Part shown: positions 1 through 13,090 of the stretch, piece after piece
Position numbering within the stretch: the first letter of the stretch is position 1
Layout of the letters: every line of letters begins with the position of its first letter
Source: Epiperipatus broadwayi
Taxonomy: Eukaryota > Onychophora > Udeonychophora > Euonychophora > Peripatidae
DNA: 64,000 nucleotides
NCBI GenBank assembly: GCA_028023455.1
Contig: JAQFVV010012405.1
Coordinates: 3,849,149 to 3,913,148, forward strand
Reading direction: 5' to 3'
Made by a program: the position numbers and the translations under genes
Notes under the pieces: model-generated
Told to the model about the DNA's origin: nothing
The model's input: only the letters and a program-made list of their open reading frames with translations
Database searches by the model: none

Positions 1-313
1 ACATACATTAAATAAATTTTATAATAAATCTTGCAATATTAATACAAGTAGATATCTATGCCATTATTAAATAATACTCGATCCAAATTTATTTAAAAAT
101 ATTTAGTGATAAATATGTTTCATTTTGTTCCTTCAAATGCAAAATAATAACAATAATATATCAAATTATGTGTGGATGCAAATAATCATATAGTGGGAAA
201 TTGAGATGTACTTTGGAAAAAAGATTTAAAAAATATCAACTAATTATATGATCATATAAAAAAAAATCTATAATGAATGAGTTTAATATGGCTTCAGTTT
301 TCTTTGACTCTGA

Positions 314-441
314 AGAATCTTGTAAATTTTTTTTTCATGTGTCATAGCATCGGCCGGGATGTGAACCCACTAACCGGGACAACTGCTTGTAAGGCAGTTG
401 TACTGACCTCTTGACCACCAATGCTTGACAGAATCTTGTAA
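314..441 (-). mobile_element. Short tRNA-derived SINE with target-site duplication (copy S1)
   Basis: The minus strand carries a tRNA-like unit followed by TATGACACATG and an A-run (the T-run at 327-335). A 7-bp acceptor-like stem (GCATTGG with CCGATGC), a 5-bp anticodon stem (ACTGC/GCAGT) around the 7-nt loop CTTACAA, and a good Pol III B box (GGTTCACATCC) are visible. The 12-bp duplication AGAATCTTGTAA flanks it at 314-325 and 430-441, so the insertion is complete. The element is only about 104 bp, essentially a tRNA plus a short tail. The loop would read anticodon TAC, but the long variable region, A-tail and duplication show a SINE and not a functional tRNA gene. Related copies lie at 13930-14060 and 29217-29349. 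Confidence 0.85.
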
Positions 442-972
442 TTTTAAATTTACTTTTAATCAATATCACATAGAAATATTAAATAAAAAAAGACATCATA
501 AAAAGAGAAAAAATAAAAAGGCAATTTTTATTATATAATAGATAAATAATCGCTAATATCGATATGCACAGTTCTTGGAAAATAATATATTTTTCTTTTC
601 TTTTTTTAAATATATGACTTCAATTGATAATAATTACAATGCAATCGAAAGTACTTCTGCTTAAATTATATACTATTATTATTTATTGTTATTATAATTT
701 AAAATGTATACATTTATATACAACTTGAGTGGCTTTTATTTGACCAGGACATAAAATATAATACATATCTAATTTCCTCAGTAGAAAAATAAATAAATTT
801 TTATCGTAGAAAAATAAATAAATAAATGCAGTCATTTAATCATTTCATTTAAAAATCTTAGTATATACAATTGAGAATATCTTAATTTAATAAGATTTTT
901 TTTTATAATTATTTTAAATTAAAGTAACTATAATGAATCACTTTATTTATAGTTCTCTGTTCTATTTATCTA

Positions 973-1008
<36 letters not shown>

Positions 1009-2749
1009 AGATGTTTAGATATATATGTGCAATAAAACTTTTTTGAATTCCAACATTTTCTATTATTATACTTAGAGGAAGTTTTTAAAAATATTCAAAT
1101 TTTTAGTTCTGCATAAAAATATTTGTACTAAAACTCAATAAATTGGACTTGATTTAATGAATATTTTAAATATATATATAAACTTTATAAAATTTAAAAA
1201 CTGAGTTGTAAATATGAACAGAAGACTTGAATATAATTAACAATATTAGTGTAGACATCCTTTCAGAAAATGAATGCTTTTTTATTAATGTTTTTTAATG
1301 TGAATAAATGAATGTTGATTTATGATAAACTTATTCAATTTTGATTTATATCTGATATATATTTGTAATTATTAAAATATTAGAAAAAATTATAACACTA
1401 TGACAGTTTTGACAAATGATAACATTACATATTAAATTTCACATAGAGTAAGGTCAAAAATGCAAGGATGCCCTTAAAACAAATCTTTCCCTTAAGAATA
1501 ATAGAGTAAAGATTATTGATGTTTCCCAACTGTCTGCAAGGTAATGAGTTATTTAGATATTTTTTATTTAAAAAAAAATGAAAAAAAAAAGCAATAGAAA
1601 AACATTTGTTATTAAACAAATTCTACACTAATACAAGATAAAGATAATGGTAAAATGGCAGTATTAAGCAGTAGAACAACCACATTTTGTCTGAGAAAAA
1701 TATCCAACAATTCTCACTGAATGTGAGAGTTATCAAAGCAATTAAATATTTAGATATTAATAAAATTATACTTTTACTCATAAACAGCATAAAATTACTT
1801 TTTAAATATCAAATTAATAAACTTTTTATTTTATAATATGCACTGTAAGATAAAAAATTAAATATATAATGATAATTTTTTATAAAATAATTATATCTTC
1901 ACTTCCTTTTTTATTTTTAAAAAAATGTAATACATTAAGGATTTATCTTTACTTCTATAAACAATCAATAAAAACATTAGAAAAGTGCAAATTTCTCCCT
2001 CATTACATTTCCATTAAATCTGTCTTATTTACACTGTTCTACATTCTGAACCATCCAGTGTTCTAATACTAATGTTCTTATATCTAAACAAATTTATGTC
2101 AGTCCACTTGATGAAATATCAAAATATCAAATAATTATTCTTTAAATATGTAATTATGAATTTCTCAAATTATAATAGATTTTCTAACTTAAAAGATTAT
2201 CGTATTATATAATTGTAATGATTATATGACATATAACTATTAAAACTAAAATCTATTCATACTTTACTTTACATCCTTATTCATATTTAAAAATATCATT
2301 TTGAAAGATTAAAATAACTTTAAAAGTACCTACTAAAAATTAAAATATTAAAAATGAATCTTACGCATTTTATTTTTATTTTTTTTTTTGAAAATATTTT
2401 TTACACACATTGCCCTTTTATGAAGTTTATTAAGATAATCTATTCAATTTTTGTAAAACAGAAGTTGCATAATATTTCTGGATACCTTTTGGCTAATATT
2501 TCTATACCCTGTAATGGTAAGGACAGTTTATAATATCTGTGATCAATGAGTAGAATCTGATTTCAATTACTAGTAGTTCAATTTCACTTGAAAAGATCTA
2601 TTTGTTAATAAATGAAACTATAATTGTGAAAGAATTTTAGTAAAAATGTTATTATTTTGGGTTAGTATTGTAATGTTATATAATTTTTAACTATATATAT
2701 ATTATCTGAAAGAAAATAATTGAATATTTTTTTCATTGGTTTAACAACT
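442..2749. other. AT-rich gene-free DNA
   Basis: Very AT-rich sequence with frequent stops in all frames and no recognisable domain. The only ordered feature is the CA dinucleotide run at 976-1003. Short open stretches here translate to low-complexity Phe/Ile/Lys-rich peptides and are not supported as genes. Confidence 0.7.
976..1003. repeat. (CA)n microsatellite
   Basis: About 14 CA units in uninterrupted register, followed by an imperfect ACATACACAG. Confidence 0.95.
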
Positions 2750-3702
2750 TACAATATAACAGACTGTCTTGGAAGTGTTGAGAATTAATTTGATTGCTTG
2801 TGTACCGGTCAGCCTTGTCTGTCCACATAACAAGATCTAGCATCTAGGCAAAAGTACCTCGAGTCCAATCATGTGCGAGATACATATGTCAGGAACAATG
2901 ATGAACTCTGCCCTGTATGCCCAGATTACAGATCTACTAGCTTATGAGCAACAAATCCGATGATACTAGAGTATTAAATTTACCACCGGCCGACATCGCA
3001 CATCGGAGAAGCAAAGAGACTCAGGGGAAAATCAAGACAAATGCGTATATACATTTTACAACAGACAAACACTTATGCTTAACTTTAGTGGGATCTTACA
3101 TCATTCCACAAATCATGACCTTTAAAATTTAACTAAATCAATTAACTAAAGAATGAGCAATGATCAGATGTTTTAGTTTTAAAATTATATTTAATAATGA
3201 ACAAATAGAAATAAAAATATACATTTGAATTATATTAAATGGTGATTAGCCTCGTATTACAAATAAGTTATTTTGTGATTACTCGCACTTGAGCAAAAGT
3301 ATTTACAAATAAGTTTGGAAGAATTTTGATGCGGCGTAATGACATTTCAATTTATTTAGGGCATTTATAAAGTGTACAATTTATAATGATTCGCCCGAAT
3401 AACAAATGAAAACACAACCTTGACTGATCCCAGGATGGGTTACATAATTGTCGATTAACTAACCGACCAAGCTATCATAAGTTCATATACAAGAAAATAT
3501 AATTTTTAATAACGATTTATTTACTGAACATATGTGGAATTATTTCTCTAAATTATATATATAGAGTCGTCACGCGACACATCAAAAGTTATTTAAATTT
3601 ATGAGATATGTTTAATTAGAACATAACATTAGATACAGATATTTATAGGCTTGAGCTTTTTGAAAAGAGGGATCTAATATAAAGTGACGCGGTGTTAGCA
3701 TA

Positions 3703-4014
3703 ATGGCCGAATATTGGCGGATCCAATACTTTGAGGTGCTTTATCAGATTAACAGAAGAAACAGTCTAGCCGATTTGCCACCCCACATTTTGTGGAATCG
3801 GTTGACAAAGGGATTGCAATGGGTCGAACTTTGCTGGAATTTTCCCATGCATTGCTACGTGAGCATATATATGGTCCAGGGACATTCATCACCCTGTTTA
3901 CGACCTGGAACAAAAATGAGACGACTTGAGGATTCCGATGCATATCTCGAGATAAAGCTTAATAACATGAGTATGGCCTATGCTAACAACGCTTTGGGAC
4001 TGACTAATAACTAG
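3703..4014 (+). CDS. Unrecognised 103-codon ORF, possible exon or chance frame
   Basis: An ATG-initiated frame of 103 codons in a local patch richer in G+C than its flanks. The product is Trp/Tyr/Leu-rich, starting MAEYWRIQYFEVLYQ, with no signal peptide, membrane segment or domain that I recognise. There is no TATA box or convincing splice site at its borders, and the opposite strand is also partly open (3749-3943). The composition shift makes it more interesting than the other short frames, but it may be a chance opening in a conserved non-coding block. Confidence 0.15.
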   Translation: MAEYWRIQYFEVLYQINRRNSLADLPPHILWNRLTKGLQWVELCWNFPMHCYVSIYMVQGHSSPCLRPGTKMRRLEDSDAYLEIKLNNMSMAYANNALGLTNN

Positions 4015-4924
4015 TCAAATATCTATAATTAAGCTTACAACCTATAATAATAACATCAAAGATAATGGTATGATCGTATTTTTTAAACGAAGTTTAAAGA
4101 TATTATTAGAAAAGTATTTTTAAATACAAACGGAAGTTCTAAATCCCCTCCCCCCCTTTCATTACACTTATTTAATAAAATTCCACATACGTATAACATA
4201 GTATACTATTAAGTCTAAGGTGTGCTTTACGAAAAATATTTATATATATGTTTAGATGGGCGAGAATAAAGACATAAAAAGTGATATATATAGTTAATAT
4301 ATTTGTTAGCATTAATATTGCGCTCTTACGAAGATTATTAACATTGTATAAATCGTAAACTAATCAAAGGTGAAACTTTATTTGTCCCTCGGTTGTTTAC
4401 ACAAAAGTATAATAATTAATAAAACATTTTTTTAAAAAAAAATCTTCTCCCAACCTAGCAAGCGTTATAGTTTTAAAAGTAAAAACAAGCTAATTAAAAT
4501 TAAGTGTTACTCCTATCTAATGCAAGGAGCTAAGGTAAAAATAACTATACTGGCGGGGATGGGAGTTCATTGAAATATCATTTAGCATTTAAAATATATA
4601 TATATATTAGACACAATATTCATAAAATAATTGCCGCATTAAATTAAAAGTGAAAGAAAATACGAGGCTAATCGAAAGGGTTATAGAATAAAATGACTAT
4701 AACGAAGTTACAAATAATTGATATTAAATTCTCATGTTAGGAGAAAGTTCTGAGTTCATAAGGGCGGCACTTTACAGCGTTACCTTTGGAAAACAGGTAG
4801 CAGATCACCAAGTTGGTTCTCACGGTATAGCAGCAGGTTCGTGAAGGTTCATCTTTAGTGACAGGCTGGCTGAAGTTGAGTTGGCCTATTCATGGATAGA
4901 AGGTGTTTCTTGAGAATTTGAGCG

Positions 4925-4962
4925 ACGTAGATTCGTTCGGCGGATGCCTTACGAATCTACGT
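4925..4962. repeat. Perfect 12-bp-stem hairpin
   Basis: ACGTAGATTCGT and its exact reverse complement ACGAATCTACGT enclose a GC-rich 14-nt loop. The stem contains CpGs, which are rare in this window. No role is known. Confidence 0.7.
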
Positions 4963-5158
4963 ACTCTCCACTGATGATTGAATTTTGGGTCCTATTTATA
5001 TGACTCTGGTTTATCTAAGGAATGATATCAAGTTGTAATACCTGCGGCTATAAAATAATATTCCAAAACAGCTTTTTTGTTAGTAAGGAATTTCTCCTTT
5101 GTTAATCAGGTAGTGTAAAACAATGCAAACGGATTGGTATTTTTGAAACAATTGTTCT

Positions 5159-5187
5159 AAATCTATTTCTGACTTAGAAATAGATTT
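5159..5187. repeat. Small perfect hairpin
   Basis: AAATCTATTTCT and AGAAATAGATTT flank a 5-nt loop, a 12-bp stem. The AT-rich stem could arise by chance in this composition. Confidence 0.5.
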
Positions 5188-5189
5188 TA

Positions 5190-6540
5190 CCAAACGATAA
5201 CTTTTGCTTATGAAATTTATTTAATTTTCTAATAGATAATAATTTAATCACGCTGATTGATTTTGTTTTAGAATGCTTTTACAAGCTACCAAACCGATTA
5301 CTTTATCCCAACCGCCATGACATACATATTTTTAATACATAAAATTTTAAATATACATTTTCATATAACATATACAAATATAAATATTAATTTATACGTA
5401 ATCCCCCATCACTTTTAATATATACATGTGATTTACGCACATATACGACCTATTAAAATTATATGAAATATTATTATTGATTTATTTAATTTAAGATTAT
5501 TAAATCTCTTGTTAACGTTTATTTTGAATACAAAATTTAAAAAAAATTGAAACAAATAGGTGCGTATATATACGTAGGACTGGGATTTGAATCCAGTTTG
5601 TTGGTGAGGGATAGAATAGGACTGTGAAACGTAATCTGAACCTCAGATTCTGTTTCACTTGCATACTAAGTTCCAGAATTTTACTTAATTTTCATTTTAT
5701 TATGTTTAACTTTAAAAGATTTTATATCAGAGCAATAATAATCTGCTTTCCAACTACAATTTGTTGTCATTCCATAGCTAATTCAGATAGGCATACAAAA
5801 TTTATGAGCAAATAAGAGCTATTTTTAGTTAGAAACAAAACGAAATATGAAAAATTATTAAAACTCACCACCTGACCTTTAGCAAGTCATATTGCTTTCT
5901 TCTTTACTATTCTTCTTATGTGAGATGTTAGAAAAGTCTTTGCCCCATTGTAAGATACTTAGAGGCTATTTCATTTATTGTAAAATTTTAATTATGATTG
6001 CAGATAACTTACAAATCAAATAAATGAAATTTGGTATATTATTTATAAATAAAATAGTGATCAAGTGTGCTTTCATAAAATATTATATTTTGCAATAAAG
6101 CCATCCATCTTAAAAGAAATGTTTATCTATAATCAAACATTTATTTGTGTGAGAAATGATTGTATAATGAATACTTTTATTAGTCATAAGACAAATAAAT
6201 ACTTTCTGATAGAAATAAGATTTGTAATCTGAATACAATATTACAATAAACATTAGAGTGGCAAACTAATTTGGTCTACTTTTAAAGATGTAGTTACCAA
6301 TTTAGTTTGCTTATTTCTTCATTTATACTTTTAGCAGTGAAAACAATTTATATAATTTTTAAACTCTTCTATTAAATGCTCAAGAGTGTGAAATTCGGAG
6401 TTAAAAAGCAGATTGATGTAAATGATAAATATGAAATAGCTAAATCAACAACATAAGTATTATGATGAATGCTATTGGTTGATATTCTTGTGCAAGATAT
6501 TTCAAGATTTTTTTTACTTTAAGCCATTAAGCATCACATT
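5190..6540. other. AT-rich gene-free DNA
   Basis: No domain, RNA gene or dispersed repeat recognised. A sequence near 5590-5600 resembles a reverse Pol III B box (GGATTTGAATCCA), but no A box, cloverleaf or tail is visible, so no SINE is called. Confidence 0.6.
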
Positions 6541-6544
6541 ATAT

Positions 6545-6735
6545 TGCATTACATCCTAAGATCAAGATACAGTGCTCTTAGATTCAAAACTCCTCACTGA
6601 TGAAAGTCACAAGCTAGAATCTAATTTGGGGATATTGGATGAATATGTACTCCATATGCATAAACCTTCCTGCATCCATTGATTGCCATGGTTTAAACTG
6701 GTTAACACTACTGTATGAAGTGTTTGTCCCTTCTT
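6545..6735 (+). repeat. Dispersed repeat family Q, copy 1 (diverged, partial)
   Basis: This stretch matches by eye, with many substitutions, the core of repeats at 25052-25420 (same orientation) and 32066-32396 (opposite orientation). Shared landmarks include TCCTCACTGATGA, GGGGATATTGGATGA and CTACTGTATG. It lacks a few internal bases compared with copy 2 and is the most diverged copy. An 81-codon open frame on the minus strand overlaps it and is merely repeat sequence. Confidence 0.75.
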
Positions 6736-7380
6736 TTCTACTTTAAGTAAAACATTCACATATTTTCTTATTGGCACTTGTGGAAATGGAAAATATTGTA
6801 AATATTTTTTAAACATAATTCTGCATAGTATAATAATTTTAAGCAGGACCAAAAAATATTTGTTATGAAAAAAAAAACACCTTCTCTATGTAACTTTTTA
6901 TTATTTTTGCTATGATGTTTGTACGTTTTATATTTCACTTGGGAAAGATTATTTATATATTTTAAATTTATGTGTAAAATTATGGCTAGAATTATTACCT
7001 TAAATTTGACAATTTTTTATGTAGTATAGCAATCAGATGAATGTTTCCAGCACTGTGATAGGAAGTTACATCACTTCATTATGTTCACATTAAGAAATGA
7101 TTTATTTTTTCTTTGCGCAAAATTTTTTTTAAAGCTTTTATTATAAAAAGTTTGATTACAGTTTTCTTTATGGAAAAATTATATGTGTTTTTTAAATATT
7201 ACACTATTCAGAGAACAGCATAAAAGTTAAATAAATCAATGTTATATTATTTAATATTTTATTACTTTTCTGTTTAAATGAGTATGTTGGATGATAATTT
7301 TGCTCTTGGATATGGATCTGATAGATTGCAATGTGTGTATTTCGATGTGTGGTAGAATGGATGGCTCCTATAACGAATGT

Positions 7381-7462
7381 ATTACTATTGTCACAGACTC
7401 ATATATATATATATATATATGCATTACTATTGTCACAGACTCATATATATATATATATATGT
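7381..7462. repeat. Two-copy tandem unit ending in (TA)n
   Basis: The unit ATTACTATTGTCACAGACTC followed by (AT)n occurs twice in direct tandem, with TA runs of slightly different length. Slippage in the TA runs or a small segmental duplication explains it. Confidence 0.85.
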
Positions 7463-7611
7463 GCTAAAGTCAAGATTTTCATTGGAATTAAATATAAATT
7501 AATACTATCTAGGTTTAACAATGTGAAATTAACAGTACAGTTGTACCAGTATTTCAGATGTATCTTACTGAAACATCTGTACAATAGTACTATTATTTAA
7601 TTAATGATAAA

Positions 7612-7614
<3 letters not shown>

Positions 7615-7652
<38 letters not shown>
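7615..7652. repeat. (TA)n microsatellite
   Basis: About 19 TA units, directly abutting the start of the mariner-like relic at 7652. Mariner elements insert at TA, so this is a natural target. Confidence 0.95.
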
Positions 7653-7657
<5 letters not shown>

Positions 7658-7985
7658 GGGTACTCTAAAATAACTGGAATCAATCTCCGATAGCCACACT
7701 TGTTGGAGTACATGCTTCTACTTTTAATTATCTCTTGTGGGGACCCTTTGCATCAATCTGCCAAATGATGTCATCCTATAAATTTATGGTACCACATAGC
7801 AATGCATTTTACATATTTGTTGATGTTTGTAATGGCTAAAAAGTTGGAACAGTATGAAATTCTGTTTTCTTTTAGGAAAAGCAGTTGTAATTTGATATAG
7901 CTTACAAGCAAGTTGCTCTGGGAAAACACAAGTTTACCAGTGGTTTAACAAAAGTGTGAAATTTATGACATCTCAAAAAAGCATA
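7652..7985 (+). mobile_element. Mariner-like DNA transposon relic, 5' part
   Basis: Immediately after a TA run comes ACAATGGGGTACTCTAAAA, which resembles a mariner-type terminal repeat, then about 170 bp of leader and an ATG near 7831. The reading continues as MAKKLEQYEILFSF, then after a stop and frame changes as KTQVYQWFNKSVKF. The latter matches the helix-turn-helix region of mariner transposases, where a G-K-T-Q-V-Y-x-W-F motif is typical. No catalytic D,D,D/E domain and no right-hand terminal repeat were found, so this is a 5' fragment of a dead element. The HTH-like match is the main support. Confidence 0.5.
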
Positions 7986-8339
7986 GTGAGTGAAGTCCAA
8001 TATGAAGATGATACTGATTTCTTTTGGATCTATTTTAGAGTGCATTAAGTATTTTGTTTCTGTTAAGAGAAAGATATTGGTAGTTACTAAAAACTTAGTC
8101 TTTGAGCTGAGTTTATTTTTCTCACATTAACTTATGTCCATGGAGATTTAATGCTGATGAAAATCTTTCCAGTGAAAGTATAGATTAAAAAATGTAGGGT
8201 TTGTGATATATTTAGTTTGATAGGAAATACAAGTGGTTTTAGAAGTTTCCTCATTGTTAAGCTAATAATGATTAAATTATACCACAGTAATCAATTTGTT
8301 TTTATTTGATCTATTTTTCTGTTAATCTATTTAGGATGG

Positions 8340-9405
8340 CCAATATAACACTTGTATTCCATGACTACCATCTTTAATTTATTTGGTGATTTCCAATATT
8401 TATCATTGAATTGTTGCCTTCTTTGGATAAACCAGCTGAAGGATAAAGATTGAGATGGAATTTCATTTTCCAGTGTATTGTTTTCATTGTTTTTATTATC
8501 CCTGTTATTTATAGAATTTCTTTTTGAATGTTCATTTTTGTCATATAAGTTACAAAATTGTTCTACTGTTATGAGTGGAGTAATTTATTATTTTGCTTAG
8601 TTTGGGAATTGAAGTACTTTGAATTACCTAAATTTTTCAATTTTGGGGTAGTAAAATTTGGTTTTTTTAAATATGAGCATTGATTCTTCTGCATCATTAG
8701 AATTGCTGAAAACGTCTCCTTTATTAGATTAGTACCTTTTTTGGTAAGTTTGTTGGTGAAAGTTTTTTTTCTTTTCTTTATTTTGCTAGTTTTTGCTTTT
8801 AGTCATCATCTGTAGAGAAAATTAGTGACTCATCATGTGTACTGCCAGTTGTATATTTCATATCTTGTTCATCAGAGAATTCAGCATTGAAGTTTGTTAT
8901 GGCATTTGAAATGTCTGTGTTGTCAAACTGTCTGTTATGAATGAAAGTTTCTGCTTCACTGTTAAATTGTTTCTGTGTAATTAATTGGTAGCATTGTTGA
9001 ATTTGAGTTTTATTTGACTGTAATGTTATGCTGTGCTGATGATGGTAAATTAGCACACTGGGGTATTCAAATTTTGTTGACATTTTTTTGCTGAAGTATT
9101 AAGGAAGTTTTTGATTAGGTGTTCTCTGGATTTACAGTAAAATGCTGTGAGAGAAGGGATTTCTCTTAATGTTATAATGAGTGATGAACTTTCTGTGCAC
9201 TGAATGTAGGTATGTCATATAATTGAGTGTGTTTTTGAAGTAATATTAAATTTTTCGTTTTGGTTAAAATGATATGGATGCTCTCTTTTCGAGGAAATAT
9301 TTGAAATTGGAAATGGTTTCCCAGATTTAAATTACTACTTTTATCTGAATGTAAACGATGTAGAATGATATTTGAAAGCAGTAAAAAAGATATTCCAGAA
9401 TACAA
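8340..9405 (-). pseudogene. Decayed coding-like stretch, unidentified (possible retroelement relic)
   Basis: On the minus strand, open segments follow one another with frame changes: 9172-9405 (77 codons), 8799-9083 (94 codons, starting MSTKFEYPSV and ending FSTDDD), about 8568-8797 (no early ATG) and about 8340-8590. This is unusually open for such AT-rich DNA. Between the first two, another frame reads REIPSLTAFYCKSREHLIKN, faintly like the motif preceding the cysteine region in some GIY-YIG-bearing retroelements. That resemblance is weak. No catalytic motif is visible. It could be an old pol or gag relic, or chance. Confidence 0.25.
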
Positions 9406-10990
9406 TTTTTTTGCTGCATGTAAATCTAAGGTACTTATCGGTAAGTTAGTAATATATGAAGATTAAATATAGGATTTTATTTTCCGATTTAACCTGAATT
9501 TTAAAAATTCACAATGAAACTATAATTAAAATCATCAACCTAATAATAAAATTCTCTTGTGAAGAATTAATATCATAGATTAGAAATATTTTTATTACTA
9601 TTTTTTGTTAACTGCTTGGGGTATAAAAGCAAAAGTGCATTACTATCCCCTGCTAATATTTTTTAAACAAACATTAATACAGAAGTCCTCCTTGCATTTA
9701 CAAATCGACCAAATATGGTTTCAGTTATTTACAGTTTTAAAAATAGTATTAAATAAAAAAAATAAAAATATTAGAGATTTCTAAATTTAATTTATAAATT
9801 TGTTTTACGTAACTCACTGGTATAAAGTCTATCATAATCATCTCAGTCAGCCATTTTTGTTCTCATCCTGTCACATAGCTATTTTCTTTTTTCTCTAAAT
9901 ATTTTACTGTATTATTCCATGTTTAAATAATTTTTGTTAATATATGGTTTAAATCAAACTGCATCATAGATATTGTACACTATATAAATTTTCTAACATC
10001 CATGGTTATAGATAGCTCCTGGAAGGCTAGGAATCGTATGGCAGAGGATGAAGAGAGACTATTATATAAATAAGGTAACCAGAACATAACTTTTACTTAT
10101 ACAAACGAACTATGAAATCATTTGTGAAGTTATATTTGGAAGTTTATTAAACAAAAAATATTAAGCTAGGAACATTGAGATAAGCTTTCATCATAAGTGA
10201 ATCCAATAAATTGAACGACTTTCATTTTAGTAACAATAAGTTATTTAATCTTCAGATAAAATATTTTTACACATATAGAGAGATGCTAACACATAATCTC
10301 TATTGAGGAAAAGATTTTAGACCAATTTCTGATAAGAATGAGGGGGAAGCAAAGGCAAATTATCAATGATGATGAATTACCATTTTACCATTTACTGTTT
10401 AATTTTGATTCCCATTATTCATTGCCAAGAGATTTTTTGGCATAAAATATATTTTTAACAGATCATGTAAAAGTGATTGAATATGAAAGAGCTATAAAAT
10501 AATCTATTATTTATATCACAATCTGACCACATGGGAAATTGTCAAATCAAGTATACATTTTATTTTCTCACTTAACTAATGTAATAATGAGAGAAATAGT
10601 TGTTGCTGCATCAAAATAATAATGTTAAAAAAATGCAAACATCATGGTATATGAATCTTCATAATTCTTTTCTTTTATCTTTAATCAAGAGTTAATCAGA
10701 ATATAACTTTGTTTCAATTAATAATGACTTGTTTATATCTGGTTTGAATTTAAGTCATTTTTCATCCCAGAATTTGTCACAAAACCAAGGTGTAATAAGA
10801 TCGAGTATATGAATTTATTGCTTATACATTTAATGCTATGTTTATTATTATAAAAAATATTATTAGAGGAACCAATTCTTTACATGTTGCTCAAATATCA
10901 GTTCATCAAGATTCTTTTTATCAAACTAACAGTAGAAGTTAAATGACTTAAAAAAACTATAAGTTTGATTAAAAGAACATTGACTACTTG
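9406..10990. other. AT-rich gene-free DNA
   Basis: No open frame, RNA gene or dispersed repeat recognised. Confidence 0.6.
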
Positions 10991-11465
<475 letters not shown>

Positions 11466-13090
11466 TGAATAAATAGATAAATATATAAATAAATCAGTTC
11501 CTTAGAGATAAATATTGAAGATGACATTGTTTTACAAGTGATAAGAGTCTGAATGGTCTTTCATCTTTTATTTTGCCATCTAACTAAAAAGTGTTAGATA
11601 TCCAATTGCTGAACAATATTGAATGCTTATCTGGATTGAAACATTAAAAAAATTCAAATTTAAATCAGCCTAGATTCAAATTTAGATCATGAAATGTTAG
11701 AAAGATGTAATGCAATGAAGTTTTTTTCCACCCACAACATACATTAACAATGAATTAAAATCTCCCATATCTTACAGTACAAAAGTTTACAAACTTATTT
11801 TACTATTTAGATATTGCAAAATAAATATTTGATGTGCACTTACATACCATTTCTAAGATAAGCACCCTAAATTTGTTTTTGCATTAATGCATGTGATTAT
11901 AAAATAGCAAGCATGTTAAGCAAGATTTATTTAAAAGTAATCAAGTGGTTCATTACTTGAGAGGTCATATGATGTTTAAGCTTCAGAAATAAACAGAATT
12001 GATTTGCAATCATTAGATCTTAAGTCTGCTACACTACCACTACATTTAACCATGAACAAATGAAATCGAATGGTCTATCATTTGATGAATTTTATGATAT
12101 TCAAGAACTGGAAATGACAGGCTTTGAGTTATGAGTCATGACCTTTAGCTCTCAAGTTTATCATAATATAAAACCTCACTAAAGCCTCACTAAAAAATGA
12201 AACCAAAAGATGTCGAAACTTGCAAAAATTTTTATGATAGTTATTTTTATAATATACAAGAGATAGGTATACCTTAACATTATAACTTTAAGCTATTGAC
12301 TCAGTGTTGCAAAATGACATTTCTGCTTACAGGAGAAAGTTGAGTTCTTTTTTAAATATCAGTTAAAACTGATCCAGAAACCTTTTAGCTCTTGAATCTG
12401 CCTCTGTGATTTATATGTAATATGAACATTACAACTATCATATATATTATGGTTTACAAACACTTTCCATAATTCCCAGTAATCAAAGTGATTGATAAGT
12501 TGTGACTTGTATTTAGAGATATATTAATGCTAAAAAAAAAAGTTTTTTTGTCATTTAGTGTGATTGTGAAATGGTAGATTAGAATGCTAAAAATCCATGA
12601 ATGGCTGCTTATCTCCTGACTGCAACTATTTGATTATTAACTATTCTGCACATAATGATGACCTCAGAGACAATGGTTTAGAATTGATTCTCAGTTGAAT
12701 AACATAATTTTTTTTAAAATTAAAATTGAGCCAGACAAATAGAATAAACTTTTAACCTTCACTTTATTGTGCATGGACATTGCACAAATTCTCATATAAT
12801 TTGTGATATAGTATACATTTTCTATAATTGTTTGAAGTGTTTTGCAATTATATATAATACATTCAAGGTAATTTGCCTAGTTTGAACTTTTATGGTTGGT
12901 TGTATGTATGTGTGTGTTGACACCAATATTTTCATGATAAAAAAAAGCTGTTTATTTGGGATTTTCTTATGTAGGGACAAGCAAGAGGTCATTTATGCTA
13001 AGAAAAATCAATAGATAGATAATCCTGATCTTTGTTATGGCTGTATATGGCATCTCAAGTTTTTTGACAATCATGTTTAGGGCAGCTGTC
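11466..13090. other. AT-rich gene-free DNA
   Basis: No gene or repeat family recognised. A weak B-box-like stretch at about 12680-12695 (AGAATTGATTCTCAG) has no accompanying cloverleaf. Confidence 0.6.

Larger units (their letters stand above)
2750..5060. promoter_or_regulatory. CpG-containing, less AT-rich block; candidate conserved non-coding DNA
   Basis: Base composition shifts here: CpG dinucleotides (for example near 2985-3010, 3330, 3565-3575, 3690 and 4925-4962) appear in a window that otherwise almost lacks them, and low-complexity runs are fewer. There is no long open frame except a 103-codon one at 3703-4014. No repeat family elsewhere in the window matches. The block could hold distal regulatory elements or unrecognised exons; this is inference from composition only. 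Confidence 0.3.

Noticed and set aside
345-420. A functional tRNA-Val-like gene (anticodon TAC) on the minus strand
   Set aside because: A long variable region, an A-tail, a flanking target duplication and two related copies show it is a SINE.
5565-5640. Reverse tRNA-like element around GGATTTGAATCCA
   Set aside because: B-box resemblance only; no A box, stems, tail or duplication.
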